From Taenia hydatigena (lineage: Eukaryota > Platyhelminthes > Cestoda > Cyclophyllidea > Taeniidae), in NCBI GenBank assembly GCA_036345935.2, contig JADWOT020001564.1, positions 22,371 to 86,370 on the forward strand: a stretch of 64,000 nt of DNA. Reading direction: 5' to 3'. A program made the translations under genes and the position numbers. Below are positions 11,085 through 24,249 of this stretch, in pieces (position 1 is the stretch's first letter; each line of letters opens with the position of its first letter). The notes beneath the pieces are model-generated. The model had not been told where the DNA came from. It saw nothing but the letters and a program-made list of their open reading frames with translations, and ran no database searches.

Positions 11085-14000
11085 CAGGCAAGAATCCTCT
11101 CCTTCACTTCGTGTCTTGACCTAGTGATTGGTTTGGAGTGCTTCCAGCCTACAGACGGAGTCGTGTTGGCCAAAATGACACTTGGCCGGCAACTAACTTG
11201 CAACTTCTAAAATCCGGAGCACTTCCTTGTTTTGATGGTTGCACCAGACTTAGTTGTGGCTAATAATTAGTTTCTTGTATCATAAATGCCCTAAGGGGTT
11301 GGGATTAGCCTTCGGATGAGCTAGCGGTTGATAGAGACGTTTAAGGAATACAGTTCGTGAATGACAAATTCGAAACCTGGTTCAGGTTTAATGCAATGAC
11401 AATGCAGATTTTACGCAAACCCTACAAAAATTGGGCTGCAATCTGCCATGAGTTGCACAAGTGCAACCGCATTTCTAGCAGAAGCAGCACTAACATAGTG
11501 TTGAATGATAGGAGAGAGGCTCATTCCCACCCTCTTGGAGTTGAAATTGCTGATTACTTGCCCATTGAATGAAGAGAGCAACAATTCGAACAAAAATGAA
11601 TGGAAACGACGTTCTGATGGTAATAAAGTCTCTTCTCCCTTAAAATGGTGACTTTATGGCACCGGCAGTGGCGGACTTGACGGACTCACTCAATATCGCC
11701 TTCTGCTGAGGCGCTGCAAGTGATGTCTGAGTCAAAAGCAAAAGTCGCTAATGGTTGGATAAATGTACATAACTATTTGTTAGCTGCAGGTGATAATCTC
11801 TGTCACCTAGAAATTGACGGACTTCAATGAAGGAGAGTTAAGAGAACGTAATGCCGGAACAGTCGAGGAGAGAGCAGAGACGTATTTGGATTCCTTTTAA
11901 AAGACCACTAATAATTTGTCGTGATAGCATTGCGGCGCTTGTGTGGTCCTTGGAGAAGAATCAAAAGCAAAAACGCATCTATCTGCCTTCAACCCATTGA
12001 GTTTATTGTACTCCGCCGCAGAAGGGATAACTTGCGGCTGCTTCGCTTTGTCGTCGTCGTCAGGAGAAGGCTAGTTTATTTGGACGAGCATCAACGACCT
12101 GCATGTGTGAGGACAAGTGGAAAGACTGATTGCACTACCATTTGTTGCGATAAGCACCAAAGTGCGGCTGCTACGTGTTCCTGATGGGTCCAGTATTTTA
12201 TTTAGAAATCGCCAATTGACGATTTGACGGCAGCAGAATGTAGCGTGTCCGTAGGCAAACAGTAAGATTACATTGCTTGACAATAAACAAAGGGCAAAGC
12301 TTGGTCTTGTGCTTCTTCACCATTACTTTCAAAGCAGCATTCTCATGAAAGTATCAATTGTTGTTCGTCCATCCCTAATCTGACCCTCTCTGCCCTCCAT
12401 CTAAACACTTTATTGCAACAAATTGTAATCTTGGTGTTTAAGTCCAAATCCATGTTCTGCAAGGGGTCAGTGTCTTCACTTGCGCCTGATGGGCGTTACT
12501 GTTTCACCGTGATTCGCGACCCTCAGTGGACTTGCATTTTCGCCTCTACTTGCCCTATCAAACCAAAAAAAGAAGGATTTAAGGAACGTCTCTCACAGTT
12601 TCCATGGGATCAGGTAGGCCAGACACCTACTTCAGTTCACCGTACCTTGCATCCAGCCCTATTACTGTGCAAATTTAAACGTCTTCTTCGTGGCAGGAGT
12701 GATATTGCAACAGTTCGCCAAGTCGTTATTATTTACAAAAGTGCAGCACCCTTCACTAGGTCTGCAACTAGAATTGTGTTTGAAGTTGCGCAGTGTAAAA
12801 TCAGTTTGTAAAGTGTGACTCAGTGAAGCATGTGAATGTGAAATGTACAAGACCTATTTGTAGTCTATTCTACCACATCGCTGTTCGAGTCCCATTCGGA
12901 GGAATGAGAGGAAATCCTAATTCCTTCTCTCTGGCTTGGATAGCGATGAGCGGTTTGAGAAATGCAAATCTAATTACAACTGTACAGAACAAGCTGTCTC
13001 CGCTACTCACAGCATTCAGTCAGGCGTAGTTGCCGTGAACACTTGTCTCAAATGATGTATTGGCGAGAAAATAAGTAAGAATGTTTTGCCTTGGATGAGA
13101 AATTTTAATTTGCAGGATGGCTACGGTGACCAGTAAACATTGCGAAAGTTTGTCACGGAGCTACTTTCGGTACTTGCATGGAGATGACAAGCAAGCGAAC
13201 ACGCAAATGGAGTGCTGGCAGTAGAGGGACAAGCCACGTACCTATCTCTGTGCGGGTGTGCATTTGAGAGGAATAGCTAGGCGTGATAAATTGTTGCCAA
13301 ATTCTCCTGCTAAAACATTCCCAAAATACTGCTGATTCTTGCACAACTTCAGCTTAGTTTGAACCTGCATTCCAAATCAGTGTTGTGCTTAAGATCACTC
13401 CCATCGCAAGCCTGAATGTCATCAGGGTGTTGTATAAAATGCTTAGTAGCCAGCCTAATCAGTGCGGTTTGCATATGGCAGCAGAGAGTGGCTACTGCGC
13501 CACAAAGTCTAGAAGACAGTGGATGAGATTCGTAGTGACTTCAAAACGGCAATGTATTCTGCCTCTCTTCTGCCCATTTACTACATTCAAACCTCTTACA
13601 GAAAAGCAGTGTGACCATGACGATAGCCTACCAAAATGAGCTGGATGAGGTCCCACCATTCGCACCTAACGCCTTCTTATAGCTGAGGGAGAGCTGTCAT
13701 TTGGCATAAGTGCATGTTGAGCCGTTTTCAAGATTCGATGTTCTGAAGCAATGTTTGCGAGAATCGTTGGGTTGACAGAATCCATCGCCATCCGGGTATG
13801 CTGGCGGTTGAGGTGAGGCGATTGCGTGACCTTCGCACAAAACAGCGCGAATGGATGCATTCCCTTCTATCCCTTGAACTTCGGTACTACACTATTAGCT
13901 TTTCCACCTCTCATTCATGTCCTTGCATGTCTCATTCTACATCACATTTCTTATTTCATCCCTATGTCAATGGCGTTAGCATAATTAGTTTTCTCTTTAA

Positions 14001-15995
14001 AACAAATCAGAATCACTGACCTTCTGCCCCACGTGGCAATTAGTATATGCAACATCTTTGATTAGGGGAACTTGGTGAACACCTGAAGCAGCATTTCTGG
14101 CTGGGGATGGATTCTGTCAACACGGCAATACTCACAAGCATCGATTCGGTACATTCAATCTTGGAAATAACTCAACAGGTACTCGAGCAGAATGCTGTTC
14201 GCTGGCGCTTTATCTCTTGCCATCCAAAATCCACTTCGAATTGTATGACACTGCGTGAAGCAAGCGGAATTCCCCGCACCATTTTTAGCCCACAGTAATC
14301 AATTCTTTCCCTCACGGACCCGGGATTTACTTCCAAGGATGTTCTGCTGAGGTTTCTGCACGTCATTACACCACATCAGATTGTAGTTATCACCATCCTG
14401 CCAAGCAATTTGGATGAAAAGACAGATGATTAGAAAGTGTTTGTCAAAACTATCGCGAGTTTTGATACATCTGATGATTGTCCACTGGTCGCTACGCCAG
14501 TGGATTGGCGACTGCATTGTGTGTCGAGGAGCGCGCACCTGGATACATCAATTTGAAGGAATTGTTGCGATCCGCTCCCTACGACCTACAGTTCAGGAGC
14601 ACCACCGCTTCTTTCTACAGACGCTATTTTCCTCTGTGATTACCAGGTCAAATCTATTCCTCTTCTTTGGCGTAACGTTCTTTCCTTTTCTCGCTAATGT
14701 GGCGGCTTGTAAAACATTCAGTGTAGACTAGTTGTGAATAAAGTGGCTAGATGGCAGGCAGCAAGTGGTATTAGCGAATACGACAGTTTCGACCAGTGCG
14801 ATGCAGTCCGAAGTATTCACTTCAACGTATGCATCATGACGACTGTACGCAGAACAGGCGGAAAATCAGTAACAACTCTCCCTATCATAATGGCACAACG
14901 ATGTCTTTGAACCGTCACTGCGTTTAGGCCTGCCAGGACATTGGGTAGGCCGACTAAATTAAAGCATTTAAAGCAGCAGTTCCCTTTATGCCTTAATTTC
15001 TTCATTCAAGAAATATCAAAGCAGGTGTTTGGAGACAAATAATTACCAGGGCTGATGATCAGAAGCCACGGCTGTCCCCATTTGTGGCATTTTACAACGA
15101 GAAAGCGTTGCACCACAATTAGATATCGCGCAGTCCACGTATTTAAGTCGCGGGTTGAAGGCGTGATTAAATTTAGGCGACGGGCAAAGGCACAATATGT
15201 AGGCATTGTGATGGGATCAGTCTAATCCCTCTCACAAAGGTCGTGTTCTTTGGTCCTTGTCGTTCCCGTCACGCTAGGCATCGGTGCGCACATCCCTCGG
15301 TGATGCCAGACTTCAGTTCTCTGTTCCATTAGGCATTTGCACCACGAGTCGATCAATGCTAAGGATTCCACCGCATTGAGCTACTACGTGTCTGGCAATG
15401 AAGATCGCTTATTTGTTTTTTGGAGATTGTGTACCCGATGTTTGACAGAAGTTTATGTTGCAAAACGCGCAATGGAAAAATGAATGCCTGAGCTTTGTCA
15501 AAATCAAGAACATTAAGTTAGTATCTTTTGTGACGCACACTTATAAGTTGTCAGCTTAGCGTTTCTTTGAGCCCACAGATTATGATTGGCATCTGTGAGC
15601 GGAGGTCTACTGCACAAGTTGATGTGACTAGCCTGCTCAGCCCATGTGGGATGTCCAAAGGCATGGTGGTAGGGCAGCAACTTTTGTTGGAACTCAACTA
15701 CTGTCCGCCAATCCTCGCAGCCCGACTATGGACATGACACTACAATTACCGAATCCGATCGATTTCACAAAGACGTAGGGACACCGCAGTAGTAACTATG
15801 ACGACTTCTGTTTTATAAAAGTAGCCTCTCTTCAAATGCGACTGATATTGCTGCAAGCACTGATGGCATCACAAGCCTCCTCATCACTTCATGTGCTATT
15901 TATCCTACCTGACAATTGGATGCCACTCTAATGCTGTGCCAACCCTCAAATTTCAATTTATGTAAAGCCTTACTCATTGTCAATTGTTAGAAGCG
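11085..15995 (-). repeat. Palindrome IR-B, right 4.9 kb arm
   Basis: This is the reverse complement of 3310-8220. Differences visible by eye include single-base changes around 11433, 12787, 15432, 15475 and 15703. The last 120 bases towards the outer edge (about 15870-15995) are more diverged, as expected if gene conversion fades near the ends. The 132-codon frame at 12413-12811 mirrors the minus-strand frame at 6493-6891 almost exactly. A diverged direct copy of 12310-13040 occurs at 21935-22690. Confidence 0.95.
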
Positions 15996-16920
15996 ATAAT
16001 TCACCCAAAAGAATAAGCATGGCTTTGGACTAACAAAATGTCTTGGTGTTTTGGGGACAAATATCTATAATGCGGTGGAGGCGTGGGAACCACGACAATG
16101 GCACGTTACGTCGAACAGGGTTTGAGGCCCATTCAACTCCCTTCTGTTATCACAGCCGTGGAATTGGATGGAATTAGCACGTCAGAATTGTGTGTGCGTG
16201 TACTGCGTGTTGGTCAACAGCTAATGTGTCAGTAGGTCGCGTTAATCGCATCCAGCTGCAAAATTAAAGCAGCCATTCAAAATTAAAATAATTTGAGTTA
16301 CTCGCTAAACAGAATGCAAATGTTATCCTTGATAGACCTTAGGTGCATGGGGTGCAGAAGTGAGCGCTAAAGCTCTACACCTCTTGTTTGCTTGGACCAC
16401 ATGAGAAAGGATTGGTTGTAGTTAAATGTAGTTGTGATTAGCCTAGACAGGAATTCTGCCCACATGTTTGGCAGAGAAGACCAGCAGCTCTGATACCAAC
16501 TTGCATTTTAAGATGTTTAGCTTCTCAAGGGATAAGGATCAGGAATCACTTCTGTCTATGGGCTACAACATCCCCATTTCGCAACCACACCCATACTTAC
16601 ATGAAATGGGTCAAAGATTTGGTTGCTGCAACGTCTTCTATGCGCAAATTCCTTACTGTTCCTTGCTTCACCGCCTGTTTTAGCAAATATTTACTTCAAC
16701 TTATGCATTAGGACCGCTGTATGCAAAGCACGCGAAAGAGCATTAGCACAATGGAATAAGCATTACAAGCATTGCGTCGCAAACCGCTTCTGTTTAATGC
16801 ATGCGTGTTCATTCGATGTCTCTGAACCATCACCGTGGTTGGACCTGCCATGGCAGTGACTAGATGAACCAAACTAAATTATTTAAATCAGCAGTCATCT
16901 CCACACTCTCGCATTCAGTA
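15996..16920. other. Unique spacer, no gene recognised
   Basis: Two short overlapping plus-strand frames (16468-16683 and 16623-16859) have no recognisable features. No repeat, RNA gene or promoter was identified. Confidence 0.35.
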
Positions 16921-16924
16921 AAAA

Positions 16925-18393
16925 TGTTTACAAGCATATCGCCGATCTGAAGCTTTTGTCGAACCATTTGCAAAACGCAGCTTTGGCCCAGAATTTAGAG
17001 ATGTGACTAACATGACCATTCTATTTAAGGTCATAGGGGGAAGAGAACCAGTTTAGAATGGCCTCAGCTAGTGTCCGCCTCTTTTATCAGCCTATACATG
17101 GACATGCCATCACGATTAAAAGGAACAAACTGTCCCACAAGGAGTGGTGTTCCTTTGACCACTGATAGCATTTTTAGCTTAAAAAATAAGATATCGCTCG
17201 AATACCGTGGAAACCTCCAATTACAATTTGCATGCCCATTTCTCAATTGATCAACGCTTTGAAACGAGGATCTGTCCGGGCAATTTAGCATGACTAGGAA
17301 CTAAAAATATTGTTGTGCACTAAGTTTGAGCGTCCGTGGGTGTCAATGTTATTGTTAAGGGAAAGTTGGTAATCGGGCAGGGGCATGGGAAATCTCAGGT
17401 GGAAGAATTGGCTAAAGGCTGGATCATGAGTCCACCGACGTCACCGCGGACCTTACCTGCTTGGTCTGCACCCAAGTTGGTGGTCCCCATTATGAATTCT
17501 TTGAGTAGAGTCAGGAATCTCGTAATGGGCAACATGATGAATTATTTTAATGTGAATAGCCGTTGATTTTCCTTCTATAATGTGATCAGGATAAATGTAC
17601 GTGCAAATCAATTTTGGACAGATTGATGCGGTGCTGCTCACAAATGACGTTGTGGATCGCCCGAAGGTAACACTCTATAGGACTCCAAGTGTGTCCGCAT
17701 CTCAGACATAAATATAGAAGTATAAGGGAAACGCGCCTTGTACCTCAAACTTACTTTCGATTTGAGGGTTAAACTCTACTGGAGAGGGATTATAAACTGC
17801 CTTGTACAGTAGGTGTGACTGATATCAGAATAAAGCTAACTGAGTTGATGAACCTTCCATGTACCCACCACTTTAGATAGCTCCATTTACGATTAGCCAA
17901 AATTTCAGTCTTTTCTGCTAAGCACAGCAAAGCGCATTCCATTTTGTAAACGAAGCAATAAGCCCACATTGCTTCAAATAAACGAAAAAGGGAATTGTTG
18001 TTTGTCATCTAAATTTGCTACCATTGAAAACTTACTCCCGAATCAAGCGGATGTTGAAAGTGTAGAAGCTAAAAATGTTTTGTTCCGTGGCAAATCTTCA
18101 GCTCCAGCCAAGTCAGGACTTCAAATGCATGCTACTGTGCGGGTCAGGAGATAAGAGTGCCTCACTTGCCCTTGTGATGGAAGACTCTGGTATGGGATGG
18201 CATTCGAATGGAGTTAGCGCTTTGACAGTTGCCATACAAGTGTCTGTCAAAAATGGCACCCTCCTTGGTGCCTCCGGTTCGACCATCACAACAACCATTC
18301 CCACCCGCTCTTCATCAAGAAATTGACAAATCCACTCAAGTGGAAAAAGGTATAACGTAGACAGGGTGATAAAAGCTGGGTGCCACAAGAGTA
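16925..18393 (+). repeat. Inverted repeat IR-D, left arm
   Basis: The reverse complement is at 36824-39060. The inner part (about 17400-18393) pairs with 36824-37822 with position sum 55217 and near identity. The outer part (about 16925-17390) pairs with 38545-39060 with sum near 55985 and is more diverged. The right copy therefore contains about 0.7 kb that is absent here at about 17395. Short frames inside, such as 18113-18430 on minus, are mirrored in the other arm and do not show a recognisable protein. Confidence 0.9.
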
Positions 18394-18501
18394 AAAGACG
18401 GTTTCGTATTTCACGCCAAGGTCGGCGCATTGATGTACATGAAGGAGAAGGTGTGGGGATAGAGGTAGAGCGGGAAAGTAAATGAAGAAGTGGAGTCCCT
18501 C

Positions 18502-18983
18502 CTACGTCGCCTTAACGTAGGTTTGCACACAAACCAGTTCATCTATCTTTACGGTCTAAAATACAAATGAATGTTAAATTAGACGATGGGAAAGTACTAA
18601 ATATTGTGCTCTATGGCTCTAAAAACCGATCTCGCCATCATTAACTCATTGCCTTTAACATCACGATCGACGCAGACGGTCCTGTCCTTGCCAACTTGCT
18701 GCCGTTTCAGCACTCCACCCTCCAATGTGAAGAGTGACGTCGCCTCGCGTGAATCGGGCGTAACATCGTTGAATTTCTCGTCCAGTTTGAAGATGGTTTC
18801 GAAGTTCATGAACGAGGTCCCTACTCGCAACTTAAACTTGCCGTCATCCAGATCACTGACTATCATGTCAGGCTTGAGTGTATTGCCCAACTAGCGAAGT
18901 TGAGGATCCACTCCGAGGCGTTCAATGATTTGGTCGAAACTGTCACTCTTTTCGAGCTTCCAGGTACCGATGAATAGCTCCAT
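18502..18983 (-). pseudogene. Fatty-acid-binding protein gene with in-frame stop
   Basis: This encodes an intracellular lipid-binding protein (FABP/lipocalin superfamily), a small cytosolic beta-barrel carrier of fatty acids. The start at 18983 gives MELFIGTWKLEKSDSFDQII, the hallmark N terminus with the GTWKLEKS signature. After a TAG stop at codon 32, where the family usually has Lys, the frame resumes with GNTLKPDMIVSDL, then KLDEKFNDVTPDSREATSLF and VGKDRTVCVDRDVKGNEL. The 3' exon (18555-18502) reads TVKIDELVCVQTY to a stop and is preceded by a good acceptor (TTGTATTTTAG). This places one 71 nt intron at the site of the third vertebrate FABP intron, if the GTTTTT at 18626 is the donor; that adds two residues. 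Total length would be about 136 codons, normal for FABP. The stop makes it a pseudogene, a very young null allele, or an assembly error. Confidence 0.88.
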
Positions 18984-19023
18984 TACTGACGACTGCGGCT
19001 GTAGCATTTGTCGGGGTCTTGTG

Positions 19024-19030
19024 CTTATAT
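19024..19030 (-). promoter_or_regulatory. TATA box of the FABP gene
   Basis: ATATAAG on the minus strand, about 41 nt upstream of the FABP start codon at 18983. This is a fitting distance for a short 5' leader. Its presence argues against a processed (retro-copied) origin, as does the intron. Confidence 0.6.
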
Positions 19031-19199
19031 GCCACCAATGGACGCGTGCACCTGGTGCGTCGTGGTGAGTGATTGGTGAAATTGGACCAGTCGTAGTTGA
19101 GCGTTGACGGCATTGTTTCCAATGGCAGTGCGTGATTGGTCCCCGTCAATGCACAATGACGTGTGTGAGCGTCAGCATCCATCCAGCATCACTGGAGTA

Positions 19200-21930
19200 T
19201 CCTGTTGGTGTGTTAACCAGTGCAAAGAATGCAGACGAAAACACTGGCTGAACGAATAGAATTTCAGAGGAAGGATTGGCAAGAAATACATTTCATGTTT
19301 TCTATTCTGCAACTTCTTAAAGTAAGTGGGCGTTTTATGGTTGGAAGTGGACGAGAGTATCTAAGACTAGGAAGAGCTTATTGGGTAAGGTGATGTTGAG
19401 TGTCGGCAAATGATTTGCGATTAGCGCCTGTCTTTGGTGATAAATAGTTTGTGAATGATAAAGCTGCAGTAATGAGAATGCTTACAAGGGCTGTAGTTTG
19501 GCGATTATGGTATGGGTACATTTTATGCCTAATTAGGAGAGCCTGGACCCAAGTGCTATCCTGAAGACTAAGCTCTAAGGCTTTTCGTATTTTGCAAAGC
19601 GAATGGACAGTGCACAACCAAATAAGTCGGTAGTTTTAATGATGGAAATGAAATAGTCATTGGGGGATTCTTTAACTGGGATGAGTCCTGTAGAACTCAT
19701 CGCCATTCGAGTCCCATTCAGAGGAACGAGAGGAATTCCTAATTTTTCCACTCTGGATTGGATGGCGATGAGCAGATTTGAGAACTGCAAAGCCTGCTTC
19801 AAAGTGGAACAAACATAGCAAGTATTGAATGGGTGACAAGAGCGGGGCTGTTAAACTATGCAGTATTCAAGCCATGCGCTTATAACCATCGATTGGGCAA
19901 TAAAATGCTTCCAACCGCATTCATTACTGTCAAGTCTATCTCTTATTTGGCATCCTAACCATTGCTGCCTCAAATGGATGCACTTCCAAAAAAATTTTGA
20001 GCTTTAGAGACCTTGATGAATCGTTGTGCGTGCCCGTACCTTACAGATGCTATTGACGCATTGATTCATAACGATTTCGCCATGTGACTGCAAAAGATAG
20101 CACAATATATTTCGGCGAGATTGGAAGAAGGGATTCTGAAAGTGACGGCTTGGACTACGACTGCTACGTGTTGCAGATGGATCCAGAAATTCGGTTCGGG
20201 CATCAATTACTGCGCTTCCAGGACGCCATCAATTCGCATCATGTATTAGTCATAGCCCTCCTGCCATGGAGTTGGGACGATGATGAAGCAGATGATATTC
20301 ACCCCTTTGCATAGCTTGTTGCGAGTTCCAACAACCTCGAGGGTTGTCCACCTGCAGCAACTCCGGTGGAATGGTGAATGTATTGTGTCAAGCGATGTGA
20401 AGTCGGACACGTCGACTTGGTGACTTGCCGCATTTCACTTATTACGATTGACTTCCAGTTGAAGACTGTTGGTGGTAGATGCAAGGACAAATGCAATTTA
20501 CCAAAGCATCAAACATTTGACATGCGCCATATCTTGCAACTGCGCACTCAAATGCACTACTTTTCTTCGACTTACCACCTTTTTCCTCTGTAGCGATCGT
20601 AGAAACATAAAAAGCAGTTTTATTCACCGCATGGATACGCCGCGTTTCTCATATCAAATCGTCTAGCTTGATAGGTTGTGTGGTCCGTTGATCTAGAAGG
20701 AAGACTCAAAAGACACGCACATTTTGCTTGTTTGAGTCAAAGGCAGAACTTTGAAGACACTGCACTGGGAGTGCCACCTTACCTTGTAAAGACGCCACAG
20801 CTACACGCACGGCGATTTGACATTTACGACATTAATTGAAGCCGAAGCAAAGGATACATTTCAATGGCAAAGACAAACTGACGAGTTTTTGATAATCTTT
20901 ACCTCAAACTTACATTTTAGGCGAAAAGGTGGAACTAATATGCGTCTCCAATTTGCCTTTCACTTCTGCTCTTTACTTGCACTAATAAGTTAATCTGAGT
21001 CGCCTTAAGACAGACACACTTTTTAGTTGGACTAATGTGTCTTAGCTGCGCGGCTTTAAATTTTCTGGCATTTGTAGACACCTTTACGACAACCATACGC
21101 AAACAATAGGAATGGGTTGCATGGAATCAAACATAGTGTGAAGCTTGTTTCTTGCTACCTCATCATTAATTTCAAAGCAACCTCCTAATGTAGAATATTG
21201 GCACTCATCCATTCTCACTCTCAACCTCCCTACAAACCACCAAGTTGTCAGCTCGAGCATAGTTATAATTGCCACAAAACATTGACGAAGATGGATTACA
21301 AGCATGCAGAACAAGGAAGCACTGATGGTTGAGCCCAGGTTTTATGCTTGAGCGCCTTAACTCCCGACCTTTATCCTACTCGATCGCAACCAGTAGATCT
21401 ACGGTGTCTATTTGCGTTCGATGTCACCTAATCAGGGTATGAAGAGTTGGGGTTGGACACAAGTGCATCAACACATCAGCAAATGGCTGTGGCTCAATAA
21501 GCACTTATTTTGCGTGGTACTTGTACGAACCATACCAACGGCCCGCAGAGAACCGACTCATGAAATTGAATATCGTAGAATGGAATTTTGCCGGTGATAT
21601 TTACCTCCGCTTGATAAGTCTTTCTTAAACCAGCTCATCAATGGCTCTTTCACAATTCGCCCTCTATCAAAGATGCATTATAATGAATTATCCACCCTCC
21701 TTTGGTGACGAAAATGATGTTACAACAATTCGTCACATTGATGGTGTGTACAAAAGAGCAGTATGCTTTAGTAAATCTGCAATTCAGAATATGTACTGGA
21801 TCCAGAAGCTGTCCAAAGAATATAAGAGTTCGGGTTAACGGGATCTTATTACGGTTGGGCAGCAGAATGCATCATAGATGTATGAAAAGAGTAGGAATGC
21901 ATTGCTTAGGATTAAACGAGAGGTAAAGCT
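19200..21930. other. Mostly unassigned; one degenerate repeat fragment
   Basis: The segment at about 19690-19800 resembles 12880-12990 of the palindrome arm (the stretch around GCCATTCGAGTCCCATTC). About 21130-21190 shares a short block with 21920-21970 and 12320-12360. Otherwise only short frames without context are seen. Confidence 0.45.
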
Positions 21931-21934
21931 TGTT

Positions 21935-22690
21935 TCTTGTTTCCTCACCATTGCCTTTAAATCAGGCTCCTCATGAAAGTATCAATCGTCACTTGCTACT
22001 CCTTTATCTGACCCTCACTGTCCTCAACCCAAGCGCTTCAAAATAACAAATTGGTATCTTAAACGGTGTTTAAGCAAATAGAAATATTGACAGGACTGGA
22101 TTACAAGCACGCAGCACAGTTAAGCATTGGTGTCCAAGTCCAAATCCATGTTCTACACAGGGTCAGTGTTTTCGTTTGCGTCTGATGGGTATTAGTGTTT
22201 CAGCGTGACTCCTGATCTTCAGTGAACTTGCACCTTTCGTCTCAATTGACTCCATTGAATCGGAAGAGGAAGAGTTGTAGAACGCTGCTGGGCTCTAATG
22301 ACGACCAGGTGGGTCAGGCACCCACTTCAATTCACCGTACCTTATATACAGACCCATTACTGTGCAACTTAAAGCAAACTCAGTGGCATGAGTAATGCTG
22401 CGACACTTATCCATCTCACTTCACTTTAGTAGGTCTGCAACTGATTTCGCCTTTAGAATTGCACAATATCTGGTCTGTCTATAAAGTGCAGATGATTGAA
22501 GCGGGTGAAGATGGAATGTGAGAGAGACATGTATAGTCCGTTCTACCGGATCACGATTCGAGTTCTAATCAGAGAAACGAGAGGAGTTCTCCAACTCCTC
22601 CTCTCCGGGTTGGATAGCGACGAGCAGATTTGAGGAATGCAAATCTACTGAAGACTATTCAGAAGGCCGAATGCTGAGAGTCACGGTCAA
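21935..22690 (+). repeat. Diverged direct copy of palindrome-arm sequence
   Basis: This block aligns in the same orientation with 12310-13040, and so in inverse with 6265-7000. The alignment is interrupted by a small insertion near 22070-22130. In this copy the frame corresponding to the 132-codon ORF of the arms carries stops, including TAG at the position of a Tyr codon. It therefore serves as an outgroup showing that the arm ORF is not conserved as a protein. Confidence 0.75.
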
Positions 22691-22749
22691 ACACCAAAGA
22701 TGGTCACATTCGGCTGAGTAGAACACGAACTCGTGTTCTCACTAGGACT

Positions 22750-23340
22750 TGGGCTCGGACACCAATACTTTCCCATCTGCGTACTTGCAATTCAATTCCG
22801 TCAATGTTTTTGGTCATGACAACCACGCCAACCATAATAATTTAGCATTTTGGCAGTAATATTCGTGGATCCAAACAGGTCACTCATGGCGATAATGCTG
22901 CTGAGGGCAACGGACGTAACAAGTCGTCCAGTCAGCAATATAGGTGGTGGCTCGAAGGAAGAAGCACTCTAGTAGCACTGGTATCAGTAAAAGTAAAAGG
23001 TAACTTACCGATTCCATCTCGTGTAGGCTTGCTCAAGTATATTTGTTATTTTCGCTAAGAAGGCGATAGGCCGTGCAGATATTCCTAGGAGCCAAACCCA
23101 TAAAGAGTAGAAACACTGCTTTAATGTTGACCAACCTTGGGCACACAAAAGAAGGAACAGCGTACAGTTACTTTGCACTTCCTGCTCTCTGTGTGCGAAG
23201 GCACACATAATACTGGGACGGAATATGCTTTGTCGGCGCTATTAAGTGTGGGGTGCAGGCTAAATCAGACACTCATTTTCAATCTTCAGGGGGGCGGGGT
23301 AAGTTCGCCAAAATTTTTACTTGACTGAGTAAAAATAACT
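22750..23340. other. No gene recognised
   Basis: Part of the left side (about 22740-22840) resembles 41780-41880, with the same order of blocks. The remainder has only short frames and no RNA gene. Confidence 0.35.
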
Positions 23341-24240
23341 GTTGGCAGTCAATCCGGAATAGCGTCGTTTCATATTGGTATGTCTTGGTAGTCTCCATTT
23401 GCTTCTTCTTCCTTCTCCATCTATACCACATTGCATTTATTACTTACTTTGTCTCATGTGCAATCACCATCACTTTATACCATTTTCGTGTCACTGAGGG
23501 TGGCATATAATCACCCAACTTTAGGATCAACCCTGTCAAGGCATAACGTGTATAGAATGCAGTGACAATCCATCCGTGACAACGGTGCGCAGCAATAAGC
23601 TGACCGCCTACAATTTGGAGCACCAATCAGTGATTTCTTAACGCAAAACTTGTGATAGATGTGGCAGATATGCAGTTGTCCATACAGTGTGGAGATTGGA
23701 AGTAGGTCACAATGAAGCATGAGATCGTAGTTGATGGCCCATCGGAGAAGGAATTGGCAAGCCTGAGCAAAATATTGTCGGAAGAATTGCACTTGCTTCT
23801 GGTACTATTTCACGACTGGACGTGAATCCTGGTGGACAAATGATGAGATGTGAGAAAATAACATTCGACACCACTGCTCATTGAGCCCCTTCCAAGTTTA
23901 GTGCCGAAAGACTTGCTGTCTCCACTGGTAGTATCACACCTCAGCAACACTGTGATGATTGTCAACTCCTTGAAGAAAAACCGACTGCTTCTGCCTTCAT
24001 TTGATGCCTATGAACTACTCGAATGCCAGTTCTACCGCACTAACAAACGGCCATATTCTCTTCCCCGCGCTTGGTTTTCTTGCGTCCATTTTTACCAGTG
24101 GATGTCGAAGAGCAATCAGTCGAGGTGAGGCGATCGCGTGACTTTCACATAGCGACGCTAAACAATCCAACGTGTTGACGCCATTGTAAGGTCAACACAA
24201 TTTCGCTTCCATGGCAGCAGTATTCATCATTACACAGTCA
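23340..24240 (+). repeat. Dispersed repeat family copy
   Basis: The block starting GTCAATCCGGAATAGCGTC at 23347 also occurs at 8640 and, inverted, near 41650. Sequence at 23490-23800 matches 27470-27650 in inverse, and 24115-24240 matches 26865-27030 directly. The long minus frame 23511-23792 is therefore part of a repeat and is not conserved in frame among copies. Confidence 0.7.
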
Positions 24241-24249
24241 ACAACCCTA

